DNA of 64,000 bases. Origin: Chengkuizengella sediminis (lineage in GTDB: Bacteria > Bacillota > Bacilli > Paenibacillales > KCTC-33759). A program made the position numbers and the translations under genes. Position 1 is the first letter of the stretch. Each line of letters starts with the position of its first letter. This document shows positions 1 to 10,572 of the stretch, one piece after another. The DNA is taken from positions 35,199 to 99,198 of the forward strand of contig NZ_SIJC01000012.1 in NCBI RefSeq assembly GCF_010078385.1, in the 5' to 3' direction. Under the pieces are notes generated by a model. That model had not been told where the DNA came from. It did not search any database and saw only the letters and a list, made by a program, of their open reading frames with translations.

Positions 1-718
1 GATAAATGACCATGTTATAACCCATTTCTGCAAATTGCTCCGCTGAGTAGTATGGTGTTTTCCCAAACTCAGTCATATTCGCTAATAAAGGACCTTCTAT
101 CAGCTCAGCCATTTTCCTAAATTCACTTTCTGAACTTAATGCTTCAGGAAAAATAGCATCGGCCCCTGCTTGAACATAAGCATTAGCTCTTTCTACTGCA
201 CTGTCAAATCCCTCAACTGATTTAGCATCCGTGCGAGCTACAACAAGAAGAGTCGGCGCTGCTGTTTTTATCATTTTTATTTTCTGTACCATTTCATCTG
301 TACTTACTAATTTTTTTCCGTTTAAATGGCCACATTTCTTAGGTAAAACCTGATCTTCAATTTGTACTGCAGCCACCCTAGCTTCAACCATTTCTTTGGC
401 AGTACGAGCTACGTTGATAACTTCTCCAAAACCAGTATCAATATCAACTAGTAAAGGTAAGTTTGTAGTTCGAACTAGCTCACGTGCTCGCTCTGCTACC
501 TCTGTAGAAGTTACAATACCTATATCAGGCAAGCCACGACTTGCAGTATATGCTGCACCAGATAGATATAGTGCTTTAAAGCCAATTTTTTTTGCAATAA
601 GTGCTGCCATTGCATCGTGTGTACCTGGTAATTTTAATATTTCATTACCCATGATAAGATCCTTCATCTGTGTAGCTAAATCTGTTTGATTCACTTCTTC
701 TTCAATTAACCAACTCAT
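1..718 (-). CDS. prpB: Methylisocitrate lyase / PEP mutase family protein (3' end outside window)
   Basis: The reading frame is open from the ATG at 718 to the window edge, giving about 239 residues of a family usually near 300. PrpB-type enzymes split 2-methylisocitrate into pyruvate and succinate in the methylcitrate route of propionate breakdown. The sequence shows the TIM-barrel N-terminal motif LKLPGTHDAMAA, the metal-site stretch VDIDTGFGE, and the catalytic signature KKCGHLNGK around residue 127, which marks the isocitrate lyase/PEP mutase superfamily. The later VVARTDA motif also fits. A ribosome site (GAGGAGG) lies just upstream of the start. Other members (2,3-dimethylmalate lyase, carboxyphosphonoenolpyruvate mutase) are possible because the C-terminus and any prpC/prpD neighbours are not visible. 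Confidence 0.85.
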   Translation of the reverse strand, partial: MSWLIEEEVNQTDLATQMKDLIMGNEILKLPGTHDAMAALIAKKIGFKALYLSGAAYTASRGLPDIGIVTSTEVAERARELVRTTNLPLLVDIDTGFGEVINVARTAKEMVEARVAAVQIEDQVLPKKCGHLNGKKLVSTDEMVQKIKMIKTAAPTLLVVARTDAKSVEGFDSAVERANAYVQAGADAIFPEALSSESEFRKMAELIEGPLLANMTEFGKTPYYSAEQFAEMGYNMVIY

Positions 719-824
719 ATGTATCCTCCTCAATTGTTCATTTCATATATGAATATAAAATAATTGTACATTCTTTACTTCCATACTAACTGGATTTATC
801 TATGAGATCAAGAAAGACAAATAT

Positions 825-870
825 AAAAAACCTTTCCAGTTGATATCTATATTCAAACTGAAAAGGTGTT
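825..870 (-). terminator. Rho-independent terminator after the S41 protease gene
   Basis: Read on the minus strand, ACCTTTTCAGTT pairs with AACTGGAAAGGT around an AT-rich loop and is followed by a T-run. It lies 15 bases beyond the protease stop codon. Confidence 0.8.
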
Positions 871-884
871 TTCTTTATAATCAT

Positions 885-2339
885 TTAATTCGTTATAGTA
901 AGTTCATCATTCTCTAACTGCCAATTAATTTGAGTAAAGTATTCTTTAAAATAACTAACATTTACATACGTAATTCCTTCTTGTAAAACAACATGATCAT
1001 CTACTGCTGGAAGTAGTAATTCTTGTTCATCGGTTTTAATTTCAATTGCTTTCTCTGTTTGATTCCAACTAATTTGTCCATCTACTAAAGCCGCTAAGAT
1101 TCTTGATGGAACAAAGACTTCATTTTCTTTTTGTATAAATTCAAAATAATCATAAAAAGCAATGTCGTTAATAAAGACAGAATAATCATTTTTAACTAAT
1201 TCTATCTTCTCTATTCCTGACATTTGTAAAGCGGAAATGAGCTGTGGAATTTCTTCCTTCACTTCAATGTCAGGTATCACACCAACTCCATCTACAATGT
1301 TTTTACTAGGATCAAAATACTCATGTGATGTTACAGATATCACTCCGCCATTTGATAGTGGTATTAAATTCTGAATGTGTCCCTTGCCATAAGATTGTTG
1401 TCCTATAACAGTAGCTAAATCATGTTCTTGCAAAGCAACAGATAAGGCTTCTGATGCACTAGCTGTATTTTCATTCACTAAAATAATGATTTCATAATCA
1501 ATCGTTTTCCCATCTAAAATAACGATTGGATCCATATCATTAACATTATCTCTAGTAAACATTAGTATTTTTTTATCCATAAATTGCTTAGCTATATTTT
1601 CTAGTGTATAAATTAATCCACCTGGGTTATCTCTTAAATCTAAGATCAACGTTTCTAAACCATCTTCTTCTAATTCATTTAATTGCTCTGTAAATGGAAT
1701 ATCCATTTCCTCAGCAAACTCAAAAAGTCGTATATATCCAACTCCTTCTGAGATGACTTCACTTATGATTAGAGGATGCGTAACAAGTTCTCTCGTTAAT
1801 TCCACATTCACTTTTCTACCATCTCTGACAATGGTCAACTCAATAGCGCTACCTTCCTTACCTTCAAATAATTCCTGTATCTCATCTTGTGTTAACCCTT
1901 TAATTGATGTACCATCAATCCCTACGATTATATCCCCTATTTCAAGGTTAATAGTAGATGCTGGAGAATCTGGGTAAATTCTATCAATAATTAAAGATTT
2001 ATCCTTAACTACTGTTTCCAAACCTATTCCAACATACTCATAATCAAATAAACCTTCCTCTTCTAACTCACTTGGTGAAATGTAACGAGAATAAGGATCA
2101 TTTAAATTGTTAACCATTCCCTCAATCGCTTGGTCTATTAATTCTTCTTGAGTCGGTGAATCTAGATGAAAGTATTCAATATAATCTATTGCCTCATATA
2201 CTGCATCTAACTGATATGATTCATAATCATATTCGTTATCTTCAGCTATAACAATGTTTGGTGAAAATATCATTGAACATAATAATGTGAATGCAAGTCC
2301 AAGTTTAATAATTGCTAGTTTATTATTTTTAGTAATCAA
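885..2339 (-). CDS. S41 family C-terminal processing peptidase with stalk-like C-terminal domain
   Basis: A secreted serine protease of the CtpA/CtpB type. An N-terminal hydrophobic segment (about residues 9-33) is a signal peptide or anchor. A PDZ domain follows (about 100-180) with the IDGTSIKGLT loop. The S41 core carries the nucleophile region NENTASASEA near residue 295 and the general-base lysine in GQQSYGKGH near 320, so the Ser/Lys dyad looks intact. The last 90 residues (VFVPSRILAAL...ISWNQTEKAIEI) resemble the copper-amine-oxidase-N stalk repeat found in many Paenibacillus surface proteins. The same module opens both downstream paralogues. The best start is TTG at 2339, eight bases after AAGGAG; a GTG lies three codons earlier. 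The family cleaves extracytoplasmic proteins, in some spore formers as a sporulation signal. The substrate here is unknown. Confidence 0.82.
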   Translation of the reverse strand: MITKNNKLAIIKLGLAFTLLCSMIFSPNIVIAEDNEYDYESYQLDAVYEAIDYIEYFHLDSPTQEELIDQAIEGMVNNLNDPYSRYISPSELEEEGLFDYEYVGIGLETVVKDKSLIIDRIYPDSPASTINLEIGDIIVGIDGTSIKGLTQDEIQELFEGKEGSAIELTIVRDGRKVNVELTRELVTHPLIISEVISEGVGYIRLFEFAEEMDIPFTEQLNELEEDGLETLILDLRDNPGGLIYTLENIAKQFMDKKILMFTRDNVNDMDPIVILDGKTIDYEIIILVNENTASASEALSVALQEHDLATVIGQQSYGKGHIQNLIPLSNGGVISVTSHEYFDPSKNIVDGVGVIPDIEVKEEIPQLISALQMSGIEKIELVKNDYSVFINDIAFYDYFEFIQKENEVFVPSRILAALVDGQISWNQTEKAIEIKTDEQELLLPAVDDHVVLQEGITYVNVSYFKEYFTQINWQLENDELTITN

Positions 2340-2366
2340 AATGAGCACTCCTTGTGATGTTTAAGT

Positions 2367-3575
2367 TTATTCAAATTCTATATTTTGATTTATTGATTCA
2401 ATCTCTATTATTTTCCATTTCCCATTCTTTGATTTCTTAAATTTAATTAAACTCTCATCCATTTCAACTTCTACTTCTCCAATATTTTCATACGTTGAAA
2501 TAGCATTGTAATGTATAAAAAGTGTAACTTCATCCTCGTAAACATTCACAACTGATGCTTCTTCTATTTGAACAAAAGTATAATTATAATAAGTAAAAAG
2601 ATATTCCTCATAATATTCTTCTAACCATCCAAGGTCCAACAATTCTATGTATTCTTCATGTAAAGTGGACTTTAATTTAGATAAATTTTCTTCTTTAATA
2701 GAATCTAAATATTTTTGAAAAGTTGTTAATATTTCTTTCTCATCTTTTTCTGGAAAATCAACATTTGAATTTTTAATTTTTTCTAAATTGATATATTCAA
2801 ATAAAGTAATTTCAAGGTCATTTATGAGCCATTTATCATTTTCAGATTTCACTAATGTATATATTTGTTCATACATTTCATCTAAATAAAAAGACCCATC
2901 AATTCGTTCATATGTTTCCACAACATAAACATATGCTTCATTATCTTCATTACTTAAAATTTCTAAGTCTTTAATTTCAAAATGATCATTATAATTCTCA
3001 AAATTCCATTCAAATTCTGTATCCATACCCCAATCTTCTAAAAACTGGTCTTCAAACAAACTTATAATTTCCAAATTTTCTTCATTGTAATAATCTTCAT
3101 ATTGATTAAATAATTCAATAATTCGTTCTTCTTCATTCACCCTCGGTTCAGGGCTAGTGATAGATATCGTTTTCGTTGATCCATCCCAACTTACATTAGC
3201 TCCTGTAGATTCTCCTACAAACCGCAAAGGGACGAAGGTATGATTATTTACTAGTTGTGGCTCTACTAACATCTCAATAGACTTGCCATTTACTACAGCT
3301 TGGTTGCTATTCAGTGTCAATTCAACCGTTAGAGATTTATTTTCACCTGTGATTGTTTTCGTTTCTTGATTCCACTTTACATTCAATCCCAATTCACTAA
3401 ACAATACTCTGAATGGAATAAGTGTTGTACCATTTTCAATAAAAGGTTCTTCTTCAAATAATAATTGTTCTCCATCAATCCATACTTCTATCTTTGTTTC
3501 TTCTGCCGCAAACGCTGTGGAAGAAAATATAATAGATAGAATAACCACACTAATTAATATACTTGTTTTCTTCAA
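2367..3575 (-). CDS. Secreted stalk-domain protein with NTF2/SnoaL-like C-terminal region (paralogue 1)
   Basis: It starts with a signal peptide (residues 1-23, ending AFAAEE). Residues about 27-140 form the copper amine oxidase N-like stalk module, which has two halves marked by FRVLFSELGLNVKWNQETKTI and VPLRFVGESTGANVSWDG. This module is structural and does not imply copper or oxidase activity. Residues 150-400 contain two similar alpha/beta segments of about 115 residues, each ending in a W(K/L)I strand, like duplicated SnoaL/NTF2-like domains. The start is TTG at 3575, ten bases after AGGAG. The gene lies 27 bases upstream of the protease gene in the same direction. It is closely related to the next gene, so the pair is a tandem duplication. 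No catalytic residues are recognisable; a cell-surface role is inferred. Confidence 0.75.
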   Translation of the reverse strand: MKKTSILISVVILSIIFSSTAFAAEETKIEVWIDGEQLLFEEEPFIENGTTLIPFRVLFSELGLNVKWNQETKTITGENKSLTVELTLNSNQAVVNGKSIEMLVEPQLVNNHTFVPLRFVGESTGANVSWDGSTKTISITSPEPRVNEEERIIELFNQYEDYYNEENLEIISLFEDQFLEDWGMDTEFEWNFENYNDHFEIKDLEILSNEDNEAYVYVVETYERIDGSFYLDEMYEQIYTLVKSENDKWLINDLEITLFEYINLEKIKNSNVDFPEKDEKEILTTFQKYLDSIKEENLSKLKSTLHEEYIELLDLGWLEEYYEEYLFTYYNYTFVQIEEASVVNVYEDEVTLFIHYNAISTYENIGEVEVEMDESLIKFKKSKNGKWKIIEIESINQNIEFE

Positions 3576-3618
3576 AATCTTAATTCTCCTATAATCATAA
3601 TTTTTATTATTCTTCTAT

Positions 3619-4845
3619 TTAATTAGTTTCAAGGTCGAGAGTCTCAACAAAAAGTATTTTCCAACTCCCATCCATTGACTTTTTAAAATGAAAAATTTCA
3701 TTAACATTTTGCTCAATTTCGGTTACTTCTTCATCTAACTCTTCATCATAATAGGTTGACTCAAAGCTATGAATTACATACAAACCTATATAATCCTCAT
3801 CAAAAAATGAAACTAATGAGGTATGATCCATCTCAAGATCACTATATTCTACGAATTCAAATATAAGTCTCATAGTTTCCTCGTTTCCACCTAGATCCTC
3901 TGATATGATGGAGTCTTCATGAAAAGTAGAAATGAATAACCCTGCGTCACCATTGTCAAGTGCACGAAAATATTGTTTTAAGGTATTCATTATTTTCTTT
4001 TCATCTTTACTTGGTACTTCTATTTGAATATCTTTTAATTTTTCTAAATTAATATTTTCCATTTTTTGAATTTCGTCCTCAGAAATCTTCCATAATCCAT
4101 CTTTATTTTTATGTAATGTATATATAATCTCCTGCCTGTTATCTACATAAAATGAACCACCTCTTCTTTCATACACTTCAATAGCATAAACTATGGCTTC
4201 TTCATTATCAATTTCTATAATTTCTAATTCTTCTATCGTCGTTTCTACATCATATTTTTCATAAAAGTAAGAAAATACTTCTTTCAGATTAATTCCGCTA
4301 TTTATTTCATATTGCTCATTAAAGACCTCTAGAAGCTCAGTTAAATTTTTCTCATTTGAAGAAGTAAGATATTGTTCAAACAATGCTAAGATCAATTCTT
4401 CATCATTCACCTTTGATTCAGGGCTAGTAATAGATATCGTTTTCGTTGCGGCATCCCATTGTACTTTTGCCCCTGTAGATTCCCCTACAAATCGTAAAGG
4501 AACAAAGGTATGATTATTTATTAACTGTGGCATTACTAACATTTCAATAACTTCGCCATTTACTTTTGCTAGATTGCTATTCAATGTCAATTCTACCGTC
4601 AAATCTGCATTTTCACCTGTTACAGTTTTCGTTTCTTGATCCCACTTAACATCCAATCCTAATTCACTAAACAGTGCTCTAAATGGAACGAGTGTTGTAC
4701 TTCTTTCAATAAATGGTTCTTCTTCAAATTGTAATTGTTCTCCGTCAATCCATACTTCTATCTCTGTTTCTTCTGCAGCAAACGCTGTAAAGGAAAATAT
4801 AATAGACAAAATAAATAAGACTGAAAATATGATTCCTCTTCTCAA
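3619..4845 (-). CDS. Secreted stalk-domain protein with NTF2/SnoaL-like C-terminal region (paralogue 2)
   Basis: A 408-residue paralogue of its downstream neighbour. The signal peptide and the stalk module (to about residue 145) are nearly identical: both share the IEVWIDGEQL opening and VPLRFVGESTGA. The C-terminal half has diverged much more, though it keeps the same length and the same two-fold pattern. The TTG start at 4845 follows GGGGGAG by six bases. Both genes and the S41 protease run in one direction with gaps of 43 and 27 bases, so they are probably co-transcribed from a promoter in the 4846-4975 gap. Function is unknown. The conserved anchor with a divergent tail suggests one surface scaffold carrying different ligand-binding domains. 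Confidence 0.75.
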   Translation of the reverse strand: MRRGIIFSVLFILSIIFSFTAFAAEETEIEVWIDGEQLQFEEEPFIERSTTLVPFRALFSELGLDVKWDQETKTVTGENADLTVELTLNSNLAKVNGEVIEMLVMPQLINNHTFVPLRFVGESTGAKVQWDAATKTISITSPESKVNDEELILALFEQYLTSSNEKNLTELLEVFNEQYEINSGINLKEVFSYFYEKYDVETTIEELEIIEIDNEEAIVYAIEVYERRGGSFYVDNRQEIIYTLHKNKDGLWKISEDEIQKMENINLEKLKDIQIEVPSKDEKKIMNTLKQYFRALDNGDAGLFISTFHEDSIISEDLGGNEETMRLIFEFVEYSDLEMDHTSLVSFFDEDYIGLYVIHSFESTYYDEELDEEVTEIEQNVNEIFHFKKSMDGSWKILFVETLDLETN

Positions 4846-4975
4846 TTTTTACTCCCCCTGATGTTCTGTTTTTTATGTAATCTTGAAGCACAATAACTAT
4901 ACACTATCATATATAAATTTAAAAGAATATACTATATGAAAATAATGTATGACTTTTTCATTACTTCTATATTTA

Positions 4976-5025
4976 AAAAAACGTTCTAAATGATCACTTC
5001 ATTGAGATCAATTTAGAACGTTTTG
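4976..5025 (-). terminator. Rho-independent terminator after murC
   Basis: AACGTTCTAAAT pairs with ATTTAGAACGTT, with an inner GATC/GATC pairing, and T-runs follow on both strands. It could stop transcripts from either direction, but only murC reads into it. Confidence 0.85.
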
Positions 5026-5045
5026 TTTCTTTCTTAAAACATGAT

Positions 5046-6431
5046 TCAAGCACCAAATTTTTCTTTTAACGATTCAACTAATTTTTCTGCCGCTTTCCAA
5101 ATATCTCCTGCTCCCATTGTAATGACAAGATCATCCCTTACGACCGTTTGACTCAAATAAGCTGTCACTTCTTCCTTCGTAGCAATATGTTTTACGTTTG
5201 GATTACTGTTTTTACGAATGAGTTCAACCAGTTTTTCAGAATTAATGCCTTCAATTTGCTCTTCACCAGCAGGTGAATAAATATCTGTAATAATGACTTC
5301 ATCCGCTTCATGAAATGCCTTGCTAAACTGTTCAAAAAGAAAATAGGTTCGAGTGTATCTCTGTGGTTGAAATACTGCAATAATACGTTTTTCTGTAGCT
5401 TTTGCAGCAGAAATCGTTGCTTGGATTTCCGTTGGATGATGTGCGTAATCATCAATCACCAATATATCATTTACTTCCCCTAGAACCTGAAAACGACGTT
5501 TAGCACCTCGAAACATCTTAATTTCTTTTGCAATTTGTTCTGGAGTTAAACCCGCAAGAGAACATACAGTGAAGGTAGCTAAGGCATTGTATACATTGTG
5601 TTTTCCAGGGACAGGAAGTTCTACTTCAATTAATGTTTCTTCTTTATGCTGAACATCAAATTTGATTTTTCGATCCCCTAATTGGACGTTTGTTGCTCTA
5701 TAATCCGCATCTGTTTTAATACCGTAAGTGATAATATCTCCATGCAAGTCATTTTTCATCTCTTGCAAATATGGATCATCCAAACAAACAATCGATTTTC
5801 CACCGTTTTTTACTTGACTCAAAAATCGAGCATATGCTTGTTTCAATTTCATAAAATCCCCATCATAATTTTCTAAGTGATCTGCTTCTATGTTTGTGAC
5901 AATAGCGATTGATGGGTGATATTGTAAAAATGATCCATCACTTTCATCTGCTTCTGCAACAACATAATCACCAGTACCAGCTTTCGCATTACTATCTACA
6001 TTTACGATTTCTCCACCAATAATGTAAGTGGGGTCTAAGTTGTTTTTTTCCATAACAAGTGCAATCATTGAAGATGTGGTCGTTTTACCATGTGCACCTG
6101 CAATCGCAATGCCTTGTTTCTCGTTCATTAATTTTGCAAGCATTTGTGCTCGGTGTAAGACAGGAATTTTCAGCTTTTCTGCTGCAACCATTTCTACATT
6201 ATCTTTAGACAACGCGGTTGAGTAAACAACCATGTCTGCTCCTTGGACATTATTAGGTTCATGTCCTATAAAGACCTTTGCCCCTTTTGCAATTAATTTA
6301 TCAGTTAAATCTTTGCTAGTGACATCCGATCCTGTAACACGATATCCCATTTCCAGCATAACCCGTGCGATTGCGCTCATGCCATAACCACCAATCCCAA
6401 TAAAATGGACATGTTCAGATGAGTTATTCAA
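5046..6431 (-). CDS. murC: UDP-N-acetylmuramate--L-alanine ligase
   Basis: The cytoplasmic Mur ligase that adds L-alanine to UDP-MurNAc, the first peptide step of peptidoglycan synthesis. The N-terminal nucleotide fold carries HFIGIGGYGMSAIA, the ATP loop is GAHGKTTTSSM (about residue 112), the central-domain signature is VAEADESDGSFL, and the C-terminal domain carries DDYAHHPTEI. I chose TTG at 6431 because it sits about eight bases after GGTGA and just past the folC stop. An ATG 19 codons upstream would overlap folC by 50 bases and adds a tail not typical of MurC. The resulting 461 residues match the family length. It follows folC directly and is probably co-transcribed with folC and perhaps valS. 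Confidence 0.95.
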   Translation of the reverse strand: MNNSSEHVHFIGIGGYGMSAIARVMLEMGYRVTGSDVTSKDLTDKLIAKGAKVFIGHEPNNVQGADMVVYSTALSKDNVEMVAAEKLKIPVLHRAQMLAKLMNEKQGIAIAGAHGKTTTSSMIALVMEKNNLDPTYIIGGEIVNVDSNAKAGTGDYVVAEADESDGSFLQYHPSIAIVTNIEADHLENYDGDFMKLKQAYARFLSQVKNGGKSIVCLDDPYLQEMKNDLHGDIITYGIKTDADYRATNVQLGDRKIKFDVQHKEETLIEVELPVPGKHNVYNALATFTVCSLAGLTPEQIAKEIKMFRGAKRRFQVLGEVNDILVIDDYAHHPTEIQATISAAKATEKRIIAVFQPQRYTRTYFLFEQFSKAFHEADEVIITDIYSPAGEEQIEGINSEKLVELIRKNSNPNVKHIATKEEVTAYLSQTVVRDDLVITMGAGDIWKAAEKLVESLKEKFGA

Positions 6432-6438
6432 TGTATTT

Positions 6439-7785
6439 TCACCAACCTTTTTCTGAGTCAGAGTATTGTAACAAATTAGAACGAACATCAGAGATTAAAT
6501 ATAAAGTTCCTGTAACAACTGCTAGATCATCTTTATTCGTTTTCTCTATTAAATATTTAAGTGCTTTCTTCCAGTCAGATTCAACTATAATCTCAAGATC
6601 AATATTATTGTTTTTCGTTAATTCTTTTGTAATTTCAAATAATTTTTGAGCATCACATTTATTTCTAAAATCAGGCTCGGTTATCACCAATGTATTAACT
6701 ACTGGTAGTATATGTTCTAAGTACCCGCGATGATTCTTTGAATCAAGCATTCCTAGCATAAAATGGACTTTTGTACCTGTATATAATTCGTTCATAGTTT
6801 TCGCTAAAGATTCAGCACCTTCCTCGTTGTGTGCCCCATCTAATAAAATACGTGGATTTGAACCAACAAATTCAAGTCTTCCAGGCCATTTCATTTTTTT
6901 AAATGCAAACTTAAGATCATCTTCTTCAACAATAAGTGCTTGATATTGTCTCAACACTTCTATAACCATCAATGCAACGGACGCATTTTTAAATTGATGT
7001 TCCCCTATAATGGAAATAGTTATGGAATCGATAGAGCGAAAGGGACTCTGAAAATGAAAGCTTTGTTCTTCTTCACTCATGTTTATCATATCGTATTGAA
7101 ACTGCTCGTTTAACAGATACAATGTACTTCTATTTTCTATGGCAGTTTGTTTGATTACATCAATCGCTTCTTTTTGTTCCACAGCACTGATTACAGGAAC
7201 TCCCGGTTTAATAATGCCTGCTTTCTGCTCAGTGATTTGTGAAATCGTATCACCAAGTATATCCATATGATCGTGACCAATATTTGTAATCACAGAAGCA
7301 ATAGGAGTAACGATATTCGTTGAATCGTACAACCCACCCAGTCCCGTTTCCAAGATAACATAATCAGGATAACAAACCTTTGAAAAATACAGTATTGCCA
7401 AAGTTGTAGTGATTTCAAACATTGTGGGTGAGCCTAGTTCACTTTCTGCCATTTCATCTACAATGGGTTTTAGTTCATTTGTTAGTGATAATACATCTTC
7501 CTCAGGAATATCTTGACCATTCATTTGTATACGGTCCGTAAACCTTTGAATATAGGGGGATGTAAACATCCCCACATTATATCCAGTTTCTTGCAATACT
7601 TGATTAAGAAATGCGCAAGTAGAACCTTTACCGTTTGTACCTGCTACATGTATAAACTTTAACCTGCGATGTGGATTGCCTAACTTATCCATGAATACCT
7701 TCATTCTCTCCAACCCTGGTTTGATGCCAAATGGAATACTGCTGTTAATCCAATCCCTTGCTTCAATATAACTATTAAACATCAT
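6439..7785 (-). CDS. folC: Bifunctional folylpolyglutamate synthase / dihydrofolate synthase
   Basis: A cytoplasmic Mur-ligase-fold enzyme that joins glutamate to dihydropteroate and to reduced folates. The N-terminal P-loop is HVAGTNGKGSTCAF (about residues 45-58). FTSPYIQRFTDRI follows, as is typical of FolC, and ILLDGAHNEEGAESL marks the C-terminal domain. At 448 residues it has the usual length. The start is one of two adjacent ATG codons after GAAAGGAAGG. The gene lies 45 bases after valS, the common valS-folC order of Bacillales, and runs directly into murC. Confidence 0.95.
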   Translation of the reverse strand: MMFNSYIEARDWINSSIPFGIKPGLERMKVFMDKLGNPHRRLKFIHVAGTNGKGSTCAFLNQVLQETGYNVGMFTSPYIQRFTDRIQMNGQDIPEEDVLSLTNELKPIVDEMAESELGSPTMFEITTTLAILYFSKVCYPDYVILETGLGGLYDSTNIVTPIASVITNIGHDHMDILGDTISQITEQKAGIIKPGVPVISAVEQKEAIDVIKQTAIENRSTLYLLNEQFQYDMINMSEEEQSFHFQSPFRSIDSITISIIGEHQFKNASVALMVIEVLRQYQALIVEEDDLKFAFKKMKWPGRLEFVGSNPRILLDGAHNEEGAESLAKTMNELYTGTKVHFMLGMLDSKNHRGYLEHILPVVNTLVITEPDFRNKCDAQKLFEITKELTKNNNIDLEIIVESDWKKALKYLIEKTNKDDLAVVTGTLYLISDVRSNLLQYSDSEKGW

Positions 7786-7830
7786 GACCTTCCTTTCAGA
7801 TAAAGCGGATTTTCCTAATATGTGTTCAAA

Positions 7831-10491
7831 CTATCCCTGTAATTCTTTAATCCGCTCTAATACTTTACCTCGCTTTTCAGAATAGTCGGCTTGTTTTGCT
7901 CTTTCCTCTTCAATGACTTTAGCAGGTGCTTTTGCAATAAAGCCTTGATTCGAAAGTTTCTTATCTACCCGTTCTACTTCTTTGTTTAACGTTTCAATTT
8001 CTTTTTCTAATCGATTAATTTCCTGTTCAATATTAATCAATCCTGCAAGAGGGAGATATAGCTCTGCACCTGTTACTACAGCCGACATCGCTTTTTCAGG
8101 CGTTTCCAGTTTGATGTTCAATTCTAATTTGGATGGATTACAAAATCTTGAAATATACTCTTTATTTTTTTCTAAAATGGATAAAACTTGTTCATCTTTT
8201 GGTTTAATGCATAATTCAATTTGTTTACTCATTGGTACGTTCACTTCAGCTCGAATGTTTCTAACAGCACGGATGATATCCATCATCAAGTTCATTTGTT
8301 GAACAGATTCAGGATTTACTCTAGCTGCATCAAATCTCGGCCATTCTGCAAGTACAATGGATTCACCTTGATGAGGTAGATGTTGCCAAATTTCTTCACT
8401 AATAAAAGGCATAAAAGGGTGAATTAAACGCATCGTTTGATCTAATACGTAACTTAAAACGGATTGTGTTTGTTTTTTTGCAGCCTCATCTTCACCATAT
8501 AAATTTAATTTTGCAATCTCAATGTACCAATCACAGAAATCGTCCCATATAAAATTATATAAAAGACGTCCAGTTTCACCAAAATCATAATTATTCATTA
8601 AGCGTGTAACATCTTGAATCGTTTCATTTAAACGATGTAAAATCCATTGATCTGCTGTATCTAAATCTCCAGTTAAATCTATATCTTCATAAGTAAAACC
8701 TTCAAGATTCATTAATGCAAATCGTGATGCATTCCAAATTTTATTCGCAAAGTTACGAGCTTGCTCTACCTTTTCCAAGTGAAAACGCAGGTCTTGACCA
8801 GGTGTACTCCCTGTAGAAATCATAAATCGCATCGCATCAGCACCATACTTCTCTATAATTTCAAGTGGGTCTACTCCATTCCCTAAAGATTTGGACATTT
8901 TCCGTCCTTCTGAATCTCTAACTAATCCATGAATTAATACATCTTTAAATGGGTTTTGGTCCGTAAATTCCAATCCACTAAAAATCATCCTTGCTACCCA
9001 GAAGTAAATGATGTCATATCCAGTTACAAGGACATCCGTAGGATAATAACGTTTTATGTCCTCGGTTTCCATAGGCCATCCTAATGTAGAAAATGGCCAT
9101 AACGCCGAACTAAACCAAGTATCTAATACATCCTCATCTTGTTTTAGGTTGCTACTAGCACATTTAGAACAGGATGTAGCTTCTTCTCGTGATACGATGA
9201 TTTCACCACAATCTTCACAATGCCAAGCCGGAATTCGATGTCCCCACCATAATTGTCTTGAGATGCACCAATCACGAACATTTTCGATCCAACCTAAATA
9301 GATTTTTTCAAATCGATCAGGCACAAATTTTACTCCCTGATTAGACTTCTGCTCTTTAATTGCCGCTTCTGCTAATGGCTCCATTTTTACAAACCATTGT
9401 GTAGATAAGTAGGGTTCCACCACAGCCCCGCTTCGTTCACTATGACCTACTTGATGCACATGCTCTTCTATCTTAATTAGCACACCTTGTTCTTCAAGAT
9501 CTTTTACAATTTGTTTACGACAGTCAAAACGATCCAATCCTTGATATTTCCCAGCATTTTCATTCATTTTTCCTGTTTCATCCATCACTAAAACTTGAGG
9601 TAATTCATGACGTTGACCGATCTCAAAATCATTAGGATCATGAGCAGGTGTAATTTTTACTGCACCACTACCAAACTCTTTTTCAACGTATTGGTCCGCT
9701 ATAACAGGAATTTCTCTACCTATAATCGGTAATCGTATCTTTTTGCCGATCATATCTGTATATCTCTCATCACTTGGATAAACGGCAACAGCGGTATCCC
9801 CTAACATCGTTTCAGGACGTGTTGTAGCAACCGTAATCGTTCCACTGCCATCTGCAAGTGGATATTGTAAGTGATATAATTTCCCTTGTACTTCCTTGTA
9901 TTCAACTTCTATATCTGAAAGTGCTGTTGCTGCAGTTGGATCCCAGTTAATAATATATTTACCTCTGTATATATATCCTTTTTCATATAGTTTCACGAAC
10001 ACTTCGCGTACCGCTTTGGATAGCCCTTCATCTAACGTAAATCTTTCTCGGGAATAATCTAACGACAAGCCTATTTTACTCCATTGATCCCGAATTGTAC
10101 TCGCATATTTTTCTTTCCATTCCCAAGTTTTTTCTATAAATTTCTCACGACCTAAAATATGACCTGAAGTACCCTCTGCTCGAAGTTTTTGTTCTACCTT
10201 AGCTTGGGTTGCTATACCGGCATGGTCAGTACCTGGAAGCCATAAAGTATCATAACCCTGCATTCGTTTCATTCGAATCAATATATCTTGTAAAGTAAAG
10301 GTCAAAGCATGACCGATATGCAACATTCCCGTTACGTTAGGGGGTGGAATGACGATGGTATAGGATTCTGCATCTTTTCGTTTCCCCGCTTCAAAATATT
10401 TATTTTTCAACCAATAATCATACCATTTTTGTTCCGCTTCTTTCGGATTATAAGTTGTAGGCATTTCAATATTAGATTTTGGTTCTGACAT
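7831..10491 (-). CDS. valS: Valyl-tRNA synthetase
   Basis: A class I aminoacyl-tRNA synthetase charging tRNA-Val. The HIGH-type motif is [13 protein letters not shown] (about residue 50) and the KMSKS motif is [11 protein letters not shown] (about 530). The editing domain between them carries [17 protein letters not shown] zinc-ribbon-like set of cysteines (CEDC...CSKC) lies near residue 430. The final 70 residues form the coiled coil typical of ValRS ([18 protein letters not shown]). The 886-residue length is normal. The ATG follows AGGAGG. Expression is probably controlled by the T-box leader just upstream, which stops transcription unless uncharged tRNA-Val is bound. Confidence 0.97.
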   Translation of the reverse strand: MSEPKSNIEMPTTYNPKEAEQKWYDYWLKNKYFEAGKRKDAESYTIVIPPPNVTGMLHIGHALTFTLQDILIRMKRMQGYDTLWLPGTDHAGIATQAKVEQKLRAEGTSGHILGREKFIEKTWEWKEKYASTIRDQWSKIGLSLDYSRERFTLDEGLSKAVREVFVKLYEKGYIYRGKYIINWDPTAATALSDIEVEYKEVQGKLYHLQYPLADGSGTITVATTRPETMLGDTAVAVYPSDERYTDMIGKKIRLPIIGREIPVIADQYVEKEFGSGAVKITPAHDPNDFEIGQRHELPQVLVMDETGKMNENAGKYQGLDRFDCRKQIVKDLEEQGVLIKIEEHVHQVGHSERSGAVVEPYLSTQWFVKMEPLAEAAIKEQKSNQGVKFVPDRFEKIYLGWIENVRDWCISRQLWWGHRIPAWHCEDCGEIIVSREEATSCSKCASSNLKQDEDVLDTWFSSALWPFSTLGWPMETEDIKRYYPTDVLVTGYDIIYFWVARMIFSGLEFTDQNPFKDVLIHGLVRDSEGRKMSKSLGNGVDPLEIIEKYGADAMRFMISTGSTPGQDLRFHLEKVEQARNFANKIWNASRFALMNLEGFTYEDIDLTGDLDTADQWILHRLNETIQDVTRLMNNYDFGETGRLLYNFIWDDFCDWYIEIAKLNLYGEDEAAKKQTQSVLSYVLDQTMRLIHPFMPFISEEIWQHLPHQGESIVLAEWPRFDAARVNPESVQQMNLMMDIIRAVRNIRAEVNVPMSKQIELCIKPKDEQVLSILEKNKEYISRFCNPSKLELNIKLETPEKAMSAVVTGAELYLPLAGLINIEQEINRLEKEIETLNKEVERVDKKLSNQGFIAKAPAKVIEEERAKQADYSEKRGKVLERIKELQG

Positions 10492-10572
10492 TTTATTTTC
10501 CTCCTAATTTAAATAGTGTAGTTACACTTTTACTTTTATCATTAATTACATTTATAAATTCAAAAAGTAAAA

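Noticed and set aside
6432..6488. Upstream ATG for murC
   Set aside because: It overlaps folC and has no ribosome site, whereas TTG at 6431 follows GGTGA and fits the family start.
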